From contig PADB01000010.1 in the NCBI GenBank assembly GCA_002700365.1, positions 420,504 through 484,503 of the forward strand: a stretch of DNA of 64,000 nucleotides, read 5' to 3'. Under the pieces are notes generated by a model that was given only the letters and a program-made list of their open reading frames with translations, was not told the origin of the DNA and searched no databases. The DNA is from Kordiimonas sp. GTDB taxonomy: Bacteria; Pseudomonadota; Alphaproteobacteria; Sphingomonadales; Emcibacteraceae. Both the position numbers and the translations under genes were made by a program. Below, one piece after another: positions 1-7,201 of the stretch; the stretch's first letter is position 1; the number at the start of each line of letters is the position of its first letter.

Positions 1-700
1 CTATGAAACGAACACAGACCGGCCACGTATTTCTATTGTTGTGACGGGCCTGGGACTTAACCGTAAACACAGCACCCGCGCCATTACCGACCTGCCCGGT
101 GAAGTCACTCTGGCCTTTTCCCCTTATGGCCGTGATTTACAAGATATACTCAATCTTGGCCGTACCCATGGCCACGAAGCCCTGTTAATGGTGCCGACAG
201 AACCCCTGAACTATCCCGAGAACGACCCCGGCCCACATACACTAATTTCACATTACAGCCCCCGTGAGAACCTAAAAAGGCTTCATTGGATCATGGGCCG
301 CGTAACGGGATATGTTGGTGTGATTAACGATATGGGATCAAAATTCACCGCCAGCACAGAAGCCGTCGCGCCCTTCTTAGAGGACTTGAAAAAACGCGGC
401 CTTTTATTTATGGATGCCCGCGCCAGCCGCTACAGTGTCGCCGCGAAAACGGCCCGTAAAATAGGTGTGCCACGAACAATAAACAATCGCTATTTAGATA
501 ACACACCCAGCAGCGATGAATTACAAAAACGCCTTGGGGAGCTGGAAAATATCGCCAAAACCTACGGGGCCGCCGTAGGTATCGCCCGCACGTACCCCAT
601 TAGCATCGAAGAAATCAGCGCCTGGGCGCAAACATTAGATGCAAAAGGTTTTGATCTTGTGCCCCTGTCGGCCAATGCGAACCGCCAACCTGTCCGTTAA
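1..700 (+). CDS. Divergent polysaccharide deacetylase (YibQ/DUF610 family), C-terminal part
   Basis: The reading frame is open from the left edge (frame starts at base 2) to a TAA at 698-700, so the 5' end lies outside the window. The visible part contains the beta-strand PRISIVVTGLGLN, followed by TLAFSPYG and a MVPTEPLNYPENDPGPHTL segment. These are characteristic of the divergent polysaccharide deacetylase family (NodB-like fold, often periplasmic). No signal peptide can be seen because the start is missing. In alphaproteobacteria this gene usually sits between a carboxy-terminal protease gene and rppH. Here a GST gene on the other strand lies between it and rppH. Substrate is unknown. Confidence 0.85.
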   Translation, partial: YETNTDRPRISIVVTGLGLNRKHSTRAITDLPGEVTLAFSPYGRDLQDILNLGRTHGHEALLMVPTEPLNYPENDPGPHTLISHYSPRENLKRLHWIMGRVTGYVGVINDMGSKFTASTEAVAPFLEDLKKRGLLFMDARASRYSVAAKTARKIGVPRTINNRYLDNTPSSDELQKRLGELENIAKTYGAAVGIARTYPISIEEISAWAQTLDAKGFDLVPLSANANRQPVR

Positions 701-750
701 CGTCTTACCGTACTAGACGACACGCAATCATTATAGAAATATACCGCGCC

Positions 751-1461
751 TTACGACCGTTCCGGATAAAAACGTTCGGCCACACGTTCACAAAAGGCGA
801 CAAGCTCTGGGAACGTCTTGGCTTTTTCAGATAACGGTGTTTCAAACGGCTGGAACACGAGTTCTGCGACAAAGGCATAAACCACCGCATCTAATGTCGT
901 TGGGGCTTCCCCAAAAAAGTAAGGCTGTTGACCCAACAGCTTGGATAACGCCATTAAATCTGCCTCACAGACTTGCATGATTTCACTGTCTTCATGGAGC
1001 CCCATACCATGGCTCTTCAAATCGCCTAACAGCCCCTTACGCACCTTTCCCGGAAGCCACGGCTTCAGGTAAAAAGGCAGATCTTCAAAGAAATGGGCTT
1101 TAACGGTCCGCCACCCGGATTCCTGCTGCCAGCGGGAATGCACTATGCCCCAGTAAAAATTCTCATCCAGCATTTTGATCATACTGTGACTGATCGCTTT
1201 GTCTCGCGGGGTTAAGGTATGGTCCAGTTTGTCGCCGTAAGTCTGTTTGAGATAACTGATGATAAATTGTGAATCCGCAACATATTTTCCCTGATCTTCG
1301 ATAAAGGGTAATTTTCCTTTCGGGGCTTTTTGCAGATTGTCCATGCCTGCCACCGTCTCAAACGGCAATCCCGCCATCCGTAAATAGCAATCCACTTTCA
1401 CACAAAACGGGCTGGGATCCGGTAAGCGGCCAAAATCCCCAAAGATGTGCAACTTAATCAT
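751..1461 (-). CDS. Glutathione S-transferase family protein (Fax/metaxin-like)
   Basis: 236 aa. The N-terminal thioredoxin-like half starts MIKLHIFGDFGRLPDPSPFC and contains KLPFIEDQGKYVADSQFI, matching the GST N-terminal domain with the cis-Pro (LPFIE) and the Ser that contacts glutathione (DSQFI). The helical C-terminal half carries FFGEAPTTLDAVVYAF, the conserved N-capping-box Asp region. The order and wording resemble the Fax (failed axon connections)/metaxin-like subgroup found in many proteobacteria. The physiological substrate is unknown and catalytic GST activity is not assured. It is transcribed divergently from rppH across a 127-bp gap. Confidence 0.8.
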   Translation of the reverse strand: MIKLHIFGDFGRLPDPSPFCVKVDCYLRMAGLPFETVAGMDNLQKAPKGKLPFIEDQGKYVADSQFIISYLKQTYGDKLDHTLTPRDKAISHSMIKMLDENFYWGIVHSRWQQESGWRTVKAHFFEDLPFYLKPWLPGKVRKGLLGDLKSHGMGLHEDSEIMQVCEADLMALSKLLGQQPYFFGEAPTTLDAVVYAFVAELVFQPFETPLSEKAKTFPELVAFCERVAERFYPERS

Positions 1462-1518
1462 GATACCCCCTATCGATCGTCAAAAAATATATTTTCGTTG
1501 CAAACGCTATCTATATTA

Positions 1519-1548
1519 TTGACAGTCTTTTATGGTAACACCAATGAT
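1519..1548 (+). promoter_or_regulatory. Candidate promoter for rppH
   Basis: A perfect -35 hexamer TTGACA lies at 1519-1524. About 17-18 bp downstream is an AT-rich hexamer (CAATGA/AATGAT around 1542-1548), some 40 bp before the rppH ATG. The -10 match is weak, so this is a candidate only. Confidence 0.3.
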
Positions 1549-1588
1549 ATCTTTATGACGTCCGTTCAATAAATTGTGAGTCTGCGCG

Positions 1589-2092
1589 ATGTCGTCTGCC
1601 ATTTCAGGGTCATCCATAACATCCGGCGGTACCGATCTGCCCTACCGGCCATGTGTTGGTATTATGTTACTGGATAAACGTAATTATGTTTTTGTCGCCG
1701 AAAGAATTGATACCCCTGGGGCATGGCAAATGCCACAAGGGGGTATTGATAAAGGCGAAGAACCTCTTGCCGCGGCATGGCGGGAACTGGAAGAAGAAAT
1801 CGGCACACGTCACGCCGAACTTATTGCCGAATCTCAACAATGGTTGACATACGACCTACCTGCAAATTTACGCGGCAAGGTATGGAAAGGTAAATATCGG
1901 GGACAAAAACAGAAATGGTATGTTCTGCGTTTCACGGGACAGGAAAGCGACATCAATCTGAATACGGCCCATCCGGAATTTGCCGCGTGGAAATGGTCTC
2001 CCATGGCAGACCTGCCCCGCATGATCGTCCCTTTTAAGCAGGCACTATACCAAACATTACTGGATGAATTCGGCTATCTGGCCTCCCTTTAA
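1589..2092 (+). CDS. rppH: RNA pyrophosphohydrolase RppH
   Basis: 167 aa. A complete Nudix box spans residues 51-73 (G, then E57, then REL-EE-EIG), preceded by the family signature DLPYRPCVGIMLL and GAWQMPQGGID. RppH removes pyrophosphate from 5'-triphosphorylated RNA and so starts RNase E-dependent mRNA decay; the same family hydrolyses diadenosine polyphosphates. Length and the conserved WKWSPMADLPRMIVPFK segment near the C-terminus fit RppH rather than a generic NUDIX protein. The ATG at 1589 gives the expected short N-terminal extension. Confidence 0.93.
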   Translation: MSSAISGSSITSGGTDLPYRPCVGIMLLDKRNYVFVAERIDTPGAWQMPQGGIDKGEEPLAAAWRELEEEIGTRHAELIAESQQWLTYDLPANLRGKVWKGKYRGQKQKWYVLRFTGQESDINLNTAHPEFAAWKWSPMADLPRMIVPFKQALYQTLLDEFGYLASL

Positions 2093-2206
2093 CGCGGCTT
2101 TCGCCCTTTTCCCTGCCGCTCATCACAAAAATGTCCATATTTCAAAGTATAAAAAATGCCATAAGAAAATAGCGGCTCTAGGGTAGTGCCCCCTATAGAG
2201 GTCCTG

Positions 2207-2233
2207 ATGTATAAGAAAGCCAACGATACGTGA
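2207..2233 (+). other. Candidate 8-codon upstream ORF coupled to the membrane protein gene
   Basis: ATG at 2207 starts a short frame reading MYKKANDT that ends in TGA at 2231-2233. The TGA overlaps the GTG start of the next gene at 2230. A GAGG motif lies about 5 bases upstream of this ATG, whereas the downstream gene has no clear ribosome binding site of its own. The arrangement would allow translational coupling. It may also be chance. Confidence 0.25.
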
Positions 2234-3138
2234 CGATGCCCCCCTATTACATCCCCCCTTTCAAAGCCATTAGAGAAGCGTATTACTGTTTATTGCACTG
2301 CTGGCAATATCATTTACTGATCGCCTATCTCGTGACGCTGCCCTATACAATCGCAGGATTGTTAGGGGGGCTGGACCCGCTGATGATGCCGACAACATCA
2401 CTCGATGCGGTCCCCGCAGGGTATTATTCTGCCCTCGCCCTGATGTTTCTGACGGTCGCCATCTGGCCCATCCCCTGTGTGGTCCTTTGGCAAAGGCTCT
2501 ATCTATTAGGCCCTTCACAAATGCTACGTAAACGTTTTTGGCCGCTGCTTACCCGCACGGTTCAATTTGTCATTGTCTTCCTGATTTCCTTTGGCTGCAT
2601 TATGGCCTTAGGGGGGATTGTACTGTTTCTGATGATGACGCTCATCACACCGCTTCTGGACCGCGTCCCTATCATTGAAAACGTGGAAGTTTTTACAATG
2701 GGCATTGCCGCAGCCCTGTTAATGCTCGTTATGATGGTCGCCAGCGTGCGGCTGGGCCTGCTGTTTGTCTCGCAAGCCATCGGCCGCCAGATGAGCTTCC
2801 GGCAAGCCTGGCAAGTGACCCAAGGTAATACTGTGCGCATGATAAGTGTATCTATCACGGGCTTTGTACCAATGCTGGCGTTATTTCTACTTGTTGTCTA
2901 TGGGCTGCGTCAGGTTATATGTCCGGCTTTCATGACACTGACCTTATCAGAAAATACGTCTCTTAATTTCCTGTTGCTTTTTGCCTTCTCACCTGTGCTG
3001 ACCCTGCCCTTGGCATATCTTGCTGCCCAAATGTCTGTTTTTTACCGTTGTTTAGGGGTGGGGAGCGCATGGATGGACAGTTTCCTGAAGGCGGGAACGA
3101 AATCCAGCCATCAGCATACATCTTCGCCACAGCCATAG
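2230..3138 (+). CDS. Uncharacterised multi-pass membrane protein
   Basis: About 302 aa from a GTG at 2230 (300 aa from ATG 2236). Hydrophobic segments are visible near residues 27-48, 65-90, 115-140, 155-180, 205-230 and 240-275, so roughly six membrane spans. The last ~20 residues are polar. The arrangement resembles the poorly characterised integral membrane families with long paired helices that are common in Rhodospirillales, but I recognise no named family and assign no function. An in-frame TAA at 2212-2214 rules out a longer N-terminus. The start overlaps the stop of an 8-codon upstream ORF. Confidence 0.6.
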   Translation: MTMPPYYIPPFKAIREAYYCLLHCWQYHLLIAYLVTLPYTIAGLLGGLDPLMMPTTSLDAVPAGYYSALALMFLTVAIWPIPCVVLWQRLYLLGPSQMLRKRFWPLLTRTVQFVIVFLISFGCIMALGGIVLFLMMTLITPLLDRVPIIENVEVFTMGIAAALLMLVMMVASVRLGLLFVSQAIGRQMSFRQAWQVTQGNTVRMISVSITGFVPMLALFLLVVYGLRQVICPAFMTLTLSENTSLNFLLLFAFSPVLTLPLAYLAAQMSVFYRCLGVGSAWMDSFLKAGTKSSHQHTSSPQP

Positions 3139-3288
3139 TACATCTGCAGTTATAGTGCCCTTATGTCAGGGGCATCTGGTGTCAGAACCAACGCTCCCCT
3201 CCTACCACGTCATTACAACATGGCTCTGCCTGCGGGCCAGCCCACCGGCAGGGGCTTAGGCACCATTCAATGCGGCCCCCTTACACCG

Positions 3289-3771
3289 TCATGAACCGCT
3301 TGTGCTTTCTGTTTCTGTCCCAATCGCCCAAAACCATTCAGGCGGCTGTTCACAACCGGGAACATATTCCAATGCCCACAGGGCCAAAGCTTTTAAAACC
3401 GGAAGAATCGCCCGTCCTTTATCCATCAGCACATATTCATAACGCGTCGGGCGTTGCTGATATTCATGCCTTTCCACCATGCCGACCTGTTCCAGCTTCT
3501 TCAGGCGGTCAGACAATATATTGGTCGGTATGCGTTCCGGAGAACCTTGAAACTCTTTATAACGCCGCATCCCCGCAGCCAAGTCCCGCAGTACCACCAA
3601 TGTCCATTTATCCCCGACAATATCTAACGCACATGTAATCGGACATTCGGAACGCACAAAAGCCGCTGCGGTCGTAGCAGCCTGGCCTTTGTCGCCTTGG
3701 TCTTTATTGCTTTGGCAATCGGACCCTCGCACCATTTTGGTGTCTTCTGCGAAACGCTCTTGTTCTGTCAT
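3289..3771 (-). CDS. HxlR-family winged-helix transcriptional regulator
   Basis: 160 aa from ATG 3771; an upstream ATG at 3792 would add 7 residues. The HxlR domain is plain: CPITCALDIVGDKWTLVVLRDL is followed by RYKEFQGSPERIPTNILSDRLKKLEQVGMVER and the wing RPTRYEYVLMDKGR. The Cys in CPI is the residue that senses electrophiles or oxidants in several family members. It is transcribed divergently from the GFA-family gene, which suggests local control of that gene. The N-terminal 35 residues are polar and low in conservation. The ligand is unknown. Confidence 0.88.
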   Translation of the reverse strand: MTEQERFAEDTKMVRGSDCQSNKDQGDKGQAATTAAAFVRSECPITCALDIVGDKWTLVVLRDLAAGMRRYKEFQGSPERIPTNILSDRLKKLEQVGMVERHEYQQRPTRYEYVLMDKGRAILPVLKALALWALEYVPGCEQPPEWFWAIGTETESTSGS

Positions 3772-3818
3772 GAAAACAACATAGCACCTCATCGGTAACT
3801 TGCAAAATTAAAGTCACA

Positions 3819-3837
3819 TGATATCTTATATAGATCA
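3819..3837. promoter_or_regulatory. Imperfect palindrome in the HxlR/GFA divergent promoter
   Basis: TGATATCTTATATAGATCA has matching ends (TGAT/ATCA) and an AT-rich centre. It lies 28 bp before the GFA ATG and overlaps a possible -10 (TATCTT at 3822-3827, with TTGCAA 16 bp upstream). Position and dyad shape fit an HxlR operator, but this is inference. Confidence 0.3.
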
Positions 3838-3864
3838 CCATTCAATACAGGAAGGGACCCGCAC

Positions 3865-4281
3865 ATGTCTGACAAAATTACAGGGGGCTGTCTTTGCGGC
3901 ACTGTCACCTATCACATTGATGAAGACCCCATTATGGGCATACATTGTCACTGTACTGACTGTCAAAAGTCGACCGGTGCAGGGCATGCATCTGTAACCT
4001 TTTTTCCACGGGCCGCATTTCATGTGAATGGAGACGTCAAAAGTTACAGTTCACAAGCCGACAGCGGTAATACCATTACCCGTTGTTTCTGCCCTGAATG
4101 CGGTTCATCGCTTTATGGCTATACGGAAAACAACCCTGACGGCATTGGGATTATGGCTGGCACATTGCATGATCCGAACGTCTTTACACCTAATGTCATT
4201 GTCTATGACAGCCGCGCCCCTAAATGGGATGTTATGAATAATGACCTGCCGCGTTTTCCTGAAATGCCCCCAAAAGAATAG
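3865..4281 (+). CDS. GFA family (CENP-V/GFA domain) zinc protein
   Basis: 138 aa. The GFA fold's zinc ligands are all present: C9 and C11 (CLCG), C28, C30 and C33 (CHCTDC), and C74, C76 and C79 (CFCPECGS). The family is named for an enzyme proposed to help condense formaldehyde with glutathione; most members have no proven activity, so the role here is open. A good ribosome binding site (AGGAAGG) precedes the ATG. The divergent HxlR gene is the likely regulator, which would fit a response to reactive aldehydes or other electrophiles (inference). Confidence 0.88.
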   Translation: MSDKITGGCLCGTVTYHIDEDPIMGIHCHCTDCQKSTGAGHASVTFFPRAAFHVNGDVKSYSSQADSGNTITRCFCPECGSSLYGYTENNPDGIGIMAGTLHDPNVFTPNVIVYDSRAPKWDVMNNDLPRFPEMPPKE

Positions 4282-4302
4282 ATCAATAAAACACACCTTC
4301 AT

Positions 4303-4338
4303 AAAAAAAGCCCACAGGCCTAGCCTGCGGGCTTTTTA
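4303..4338. terminator. Bidirectional intrinsic terminator
   Basis: The stem pairs AAAAAGCCC-CAGGC with GCCTG-GGGCTTTTT, has one mismatch, and has a T run on either strand. It lies between the convergent GFA gene and the PEP-CTERM-like gene and can serve both. Confidence 0.85.
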
Positions 4339-4360
4339 TCACAACTTAACGATAGATTAT

Positions 4361-4963
4361 TTATGCAGTCTTGCGACGGCGATGTAATCCGAATAATAGG
4401 CCACCAGCCAGCAATGCCAAACCGGCAGGCTCAGACACCTGGTTTTGTGGCAAACGCAGACCAAAAACCTGTACTTCTGCCAAATGCAGATAGTCTGTCA
4501 CGTTCAATTGAACACGAACCACCTGACCGTTGGTGTTGATATTGCTGAAGGTTGTAGAAGGGTTTGGACCGCTTTGGTTGCTCCATGTACCTTTCACCGC
4601 GCCATCAACCAATACATTGAAGTCACGTGTCCGGCTAAGGCAGCAATCTGTACGGTTCCAAATTGTAATGCTGTCAATGTGCATTACAGATCCAAGATCC
4701 ACTTCCCACCAAGCACCTCTGTCATTATTCGTATGCGTAATTGTGTTCAGGTTGCTATTCACCCAATTCCCAAACGTATTACCATCAATGGCTTTCTGGG
4801 CACCATTACGGGCAACATTTCCCTGATAATCCGAAGACTGGCTTGCAGTCCCGCCTAATGCCAGGTTCGTCATTGGAATAGCTTGCGCAGACGTTGCAGA
4901 CAACCCGACAACCACAGCCGCCGCTGACACGAATTTGATAAAATTTTGCATTTTGAAACGCAT
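4361..4963 (-). CDS. Exported discoidin/F5-8C-like protein with PEP-CTERM-like C-terminus
   Basis: 200 aa from ATG 4963, chosen because AGGGG lies 7 bp upstream; an ATG at 5002 is in frame but has no site. Order: a signal peptide (MRFKMQNFIKF then a hydrophobic run ending SAQA, cleavage near residue 28); a galactose-binding-like beta-sandwich with NLALGGTASQSSDY, AIDGN, WWEVDLGSVMHIDSITIWNR and VQVFGL; then VSEPAGLALLAGGLLFGLH ending in RRRK. The tail has the EP motif, the hydrophobic helix and the Arg cluster of PEP-CTERM sorting signals, with S instead of P before EP. Such proteins are processed by exosortase and often go to the exopolysaccharide or cell surface. Ligand unknown; probably carbohydrate. 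Confidence 0.8.
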   Translation of the reverse strand: MRFKMQNFIKFVSAAAVVVGLSATSAQAIPMTNLALGGTASQSSDYQGNVARNGAQKAIDGNTFGNWVNSNLNTITHTNNDRGAWWEVDLGSVMHIDSITIWNRTDCCLSRTRDFNVLVDGAVKGTWSNQSGPNPSTTFSNINTNGQVVRVQLNVTDYLHLAEVQVFGLRLPQNQVSEPAGLALLAGGLLFGLHRRRKTA

Positions 4964-5127
4964 TTTATATCCCCTAAAAACTATACCCGGCATAATAAGC
5001 AATTATCGGGCCAAAAATAATTATTATTATAAATCAAGGCATTAAAGTTCTCGCGACTCATCCCCCATTGCATTATGTAAAGAATCCTGACACAAATTCG
5101 CCACATGCGTTATGGCAACGCCACATT

Positions 5128-5153
5128 CTATATGTTGGGCTATATGTTGAGCC
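5128..5153. repeat. Short direct repeat upstream of the ketopantoate reductase gene
   Basis: CTATATGTTG occurs at 5128-5137 and again at 5140-5149, offset 12 bp (about one helical turn). The second copy lies inside an inverted pair GGCT...AGCC (5138-5153). It is 28 bp before the start codon. A regulator site is possible but unproven. Confidence 0.3.
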
Positions 5154-5180
5154 ATAAGTTGGAAAAGGGAAAATTGAAAG

Positions 5181-6125
5181 ATGCGCATTCTTGTTCTTGG
5201 CGCTGGTGCCATTGGTGGACATTTTGGTGGCCTACTCGCTCATGCTGGCGCCGATGTCACGTTCCTTGTCCGCCCCAAACGCCAGAAAATCCTAAAAAAC
5301 GGCATTACTTTACGCACCCCGGAACAGACCTATACCGTCCCGATTAAGACCATCCTTAAAGATCAGCTGGATGGTCATTACGACCTGATTATCATTGCCT
5401 GTAAGGCGTATGACCTTCCCAATGCCATGGATGCGGTACGCCCCGCCGTTGGCCCCGATACATATATATTGCCGCTGTTAAACGGCCTGAAACAGCTGGA
5501 CATTCTCGATGAAGAGTTCGGCCCCGGGAAAATTATTGGCGGATTTGTCCTTAACATTTCTACCATGCTGCCCGACGGCAGTATTGAGAGCAAAAGCCCC
5601 AAGGGCGGCAAACTCATTTTCGGCCCACGCTTCAAAAGCCAGCAGGATATATGCCACACACTGGAAAACCTATTTAACAAAGCTGCATTTGTCACTAACC
5701 GCAGCGACAACATCCAGGCCCCCATGTGGGACAAATTTGTCCGTATCACGCTGCTGGGCGCCGTAAATTGCCTGTTACGGGGGACTGTCGGGGATGTAAT
5801 GGCCACCCGTGATGGCCAATGGATTACGCTGTCCCTGATGAAGGAATGCCTGGATGTCGCCGAAGCCGCAGGCTATCCCTTAGGCGAAGACAGCATCAAC
5901 AGCATCGCCACGAATATGACACGTGAAGGATCCGATTATAATTCTTCTATGTTCCGCGATCTGGAACATGGCTACCAGATCGAAGGCGATCATCTGCTGG
6001 GCGATATGCTACGCCGCGCGGAAGACCTGAAATGCGAAGCGCCATTACTGGCTATTGCCTATTGTCACCTGCAAACCTATATGGCGCGCCGTGAACGTGA
6101 ACGCCGCCCCGAAGAACTGGGCTAA
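5181..6125 (+). CDS. panE: 2-dehydropantoate 2-reductase family protein
   Basis: 314 aa. N-terminal NADP-binding motif GAGAIGGHFGG at residues 7-17, then the central IIACKAYDLPNAM segment (the catalytic-domain Lys of ApbA/PanE) and a C-terminal helical domain with MWDKFVRITLLGAVN and SSMFRDLEHGYQIE(G)D, the hinge and Asp/Glu residues typical of the family. The expected reaction is NADPH-dependent reduction of ketopantoate to pantoate in pantothenate synthesis. Many genomes carry several paralogues acting on other 2-keto acids, so the exact substrate is an inference. It stands alone between two transcription ends. Confidence 0.82.
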   Translation: MRILVLGAGAIGGHFGGLLAHAGADVTFLVRPKRQKILKNGITLRTPEQTYTVPIKTILKDQLDGHYDLIIIACKAYDLPNAMDAVRPAVGPDTYILPLLNGLKQLDILDEEFGPGKIIGGFVLNISTMLPDGSIESKSPKGGKLIFGPRFKSQQDICHTLENLFNKAAFVTNRSDNIQAPMWDKFVRITLLGAVNCLLRGTVGDVMATRDGQWITLSLMKECLDVAEAAGYPLGEDSINSIATNMTREGSDYNSSMFRDLEHGYQIEGDHLLGDMLRRAEDLKCEAPLLAIAYCHLQTYMARRERERRPEELG

Positions 6126-6152
6126 AACGCCATTAAAAATCAACCAACAAAA

Positions 6153-6180
6153 AAGGCCCTACCATTTCCGGTGGGGCCTT
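6153..6180 (-). terminator. Intrinsic terminator, copy 1 of a duplicated hairpin
   Basis: An 11-bp stem with one G-U pair closes a 6-base loop. On the minus strand it is followed by a T-rich run (TTTTTTGTTGG side), so it ends the lipoprotein cassette; it can also slow read-through from panE. The loop and one arm are almost identical to the hairpin at 7137-7163 that ends the atp operon. Confidence 0.8.
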
Positions 6181-6184
6181 ATAG

Positions 6185-6802
6185 TTAAAAACCGTTCATC
6201 TTCATAACTTGCTCTACTGTATAGGTGTTACCTGCAGGTGCTGGTTTTATCACCTCAACTTCCACGTTCCCGTCTTCAACGATACGAACCCTAATATGTT
6301 CACCAACGAACATTACATCTGTGACTTTATCTTTCTCAATCACAATAGTTTGCTCACGGAAAGTCACTTTCCCATCATCAGTTTTAAGATAAGCAACAAG
6401 CGTCTTATTACCGCTAAACCAGCGCCCCCGAAATTCGAACCACATTTCTCCAACGTCTGCCTGTTCAGCTTCCGGTACCACTGTATAAGGAATTGACTGC
6501 TTAAGTGGCACAAGATCGCCCATAAGCGTCCCTATCAACTGCTTATTCTCAAGCGACGCCACAGCTTCATGCATTGTGTCGAACATACCATCATTCTGCC
6601 AATCTGCCAGACAACGTAGTGATTCCGGTGAAGCCAATGCACCAAGCATACTCATTGACTTTCCAAAACCACAATACATCGACTTTTCACCTGTAGAACT
6701 ACCCCAAACCGCCCTATCTGGCTCTACCTGAAAAAGGCGTGTCCCTTTGTGAAAAATGACAGCTTCTTTCTTGTCATCCACAACGGAAGTTTCAAGGCCC
6801 AC
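6185..6802 (-). CDS. Hypothetical protein, probably the main body of a frame-disrupted lipoprotein
   Basis: 205 aa from a GTG at 6802, but the same frame stays open further upstream and reads LKRKIRYAREV directly after the T run at 6831-6835. Joined across that run to the 60-codon lipoprotein frame, it would give one protein of about 275 aa. I do not recognise the family. The visible protein is hydrophilic, with beta-rich segments such as VTFREQTIVIEKDKVTDVMFV and a C-terminal VEVEVIKPAPAG stretch. The GTG start has no ribosome binding site, which also favours the joined reading. Function unknown. Confidence 0.6.
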   Translation of the reverse strand: MGLETSVVDDKKEAVIFHKGTRLFQVEPDRAVWGSSTGEKSMYCGFGKSMSMLGALASPESLRCLADWQNDGMFDTMHEAVASLENKQLIGTLMGDLVPLKQSIPYTVVPEAEQADVGEMWFEFRGRWFSGNKTLVAYLKTDDGKVTFREQTIVIEKDKVTDVMFVGEHIRVRIVEDGNVEVEVIKPAPAGNTYTVEQVMKMNGF

Positions 6803-6828
6803 CTCACGCGCATAACGAATTTTACGTT

Positions 6829-7011
6829 TTAAAAAGGCGTCGCTGACCCAACGATGATTTTTTCTTCTACCTGTGGCCTTTCTGAAACCGCAAATACAGT
6901 GCCCGCAGACTGCAAATCAGGCGTCAGCCCCATCATTGATGATGGTCCCTTCATACAGGATACTGATGCTAGGCCAGCGATCACCACAAAAAAGATTCTG
7001 GAAAATTTCAC
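6829..7011 (-). CDS. Lipoprotein N-terminal fragment, likely same gene as the next frame
   Basis: 60 aa from a GTG at 7011 with AGGAG 7 bp upstream. It has a signal peptide of the lipoprotein type: MKFSRIFFVVIAGLASVSC, with the lipobox ending at Cys19. It stops at TAA just after CCT-TTT. Adding one T to the T5 run (6831-6835) fuses it in frame to the downstream 205-codon gene. Either an indel in the run, a sequence error, or -1 slippage on TTTTTAAAA could explain the layout. Confidence 0.65.
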   Translation of the reverse strand: MKFSRIFFVVIAGLASVSCMKGPSSMMGLTPDLQSAGTVFAVSERPQVEEKIIVGSATPF

Positions 7012-7136
7012 GACTTACTCCTGATCGTTAATTATTCTTCTACAGGAGCCACAAATAATCATGTATCTCCCCCCAATGGAAAAAACAATAAATAGAAGTA
7101 CATAAGTCAGCAATAGAAAAGTTAGTAAAGCAAAAA

Positions 7137-7166
7137 GGCCCTACCATTTCCGGCAGGGCCTTTTTT
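7137..7166 (-). terminator. Intrinsic terminator of the atp operon, copy 2 of the duplicated hairpin
   Basis: A GGCCCT(A/G)CC-type stem with a short loop, flanked by A and T runs. It lies 36 bp after the atpC stop and ends the ATP synthase operon. The sequence shared with 6153-6180 covers one arm, the loop and the start of the other arm. Confidence 0.85.
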
Positions 7167-7201
7167 TACATGTCTTTGTCGACTTGAGATAAGTCAGAGC
7201 C

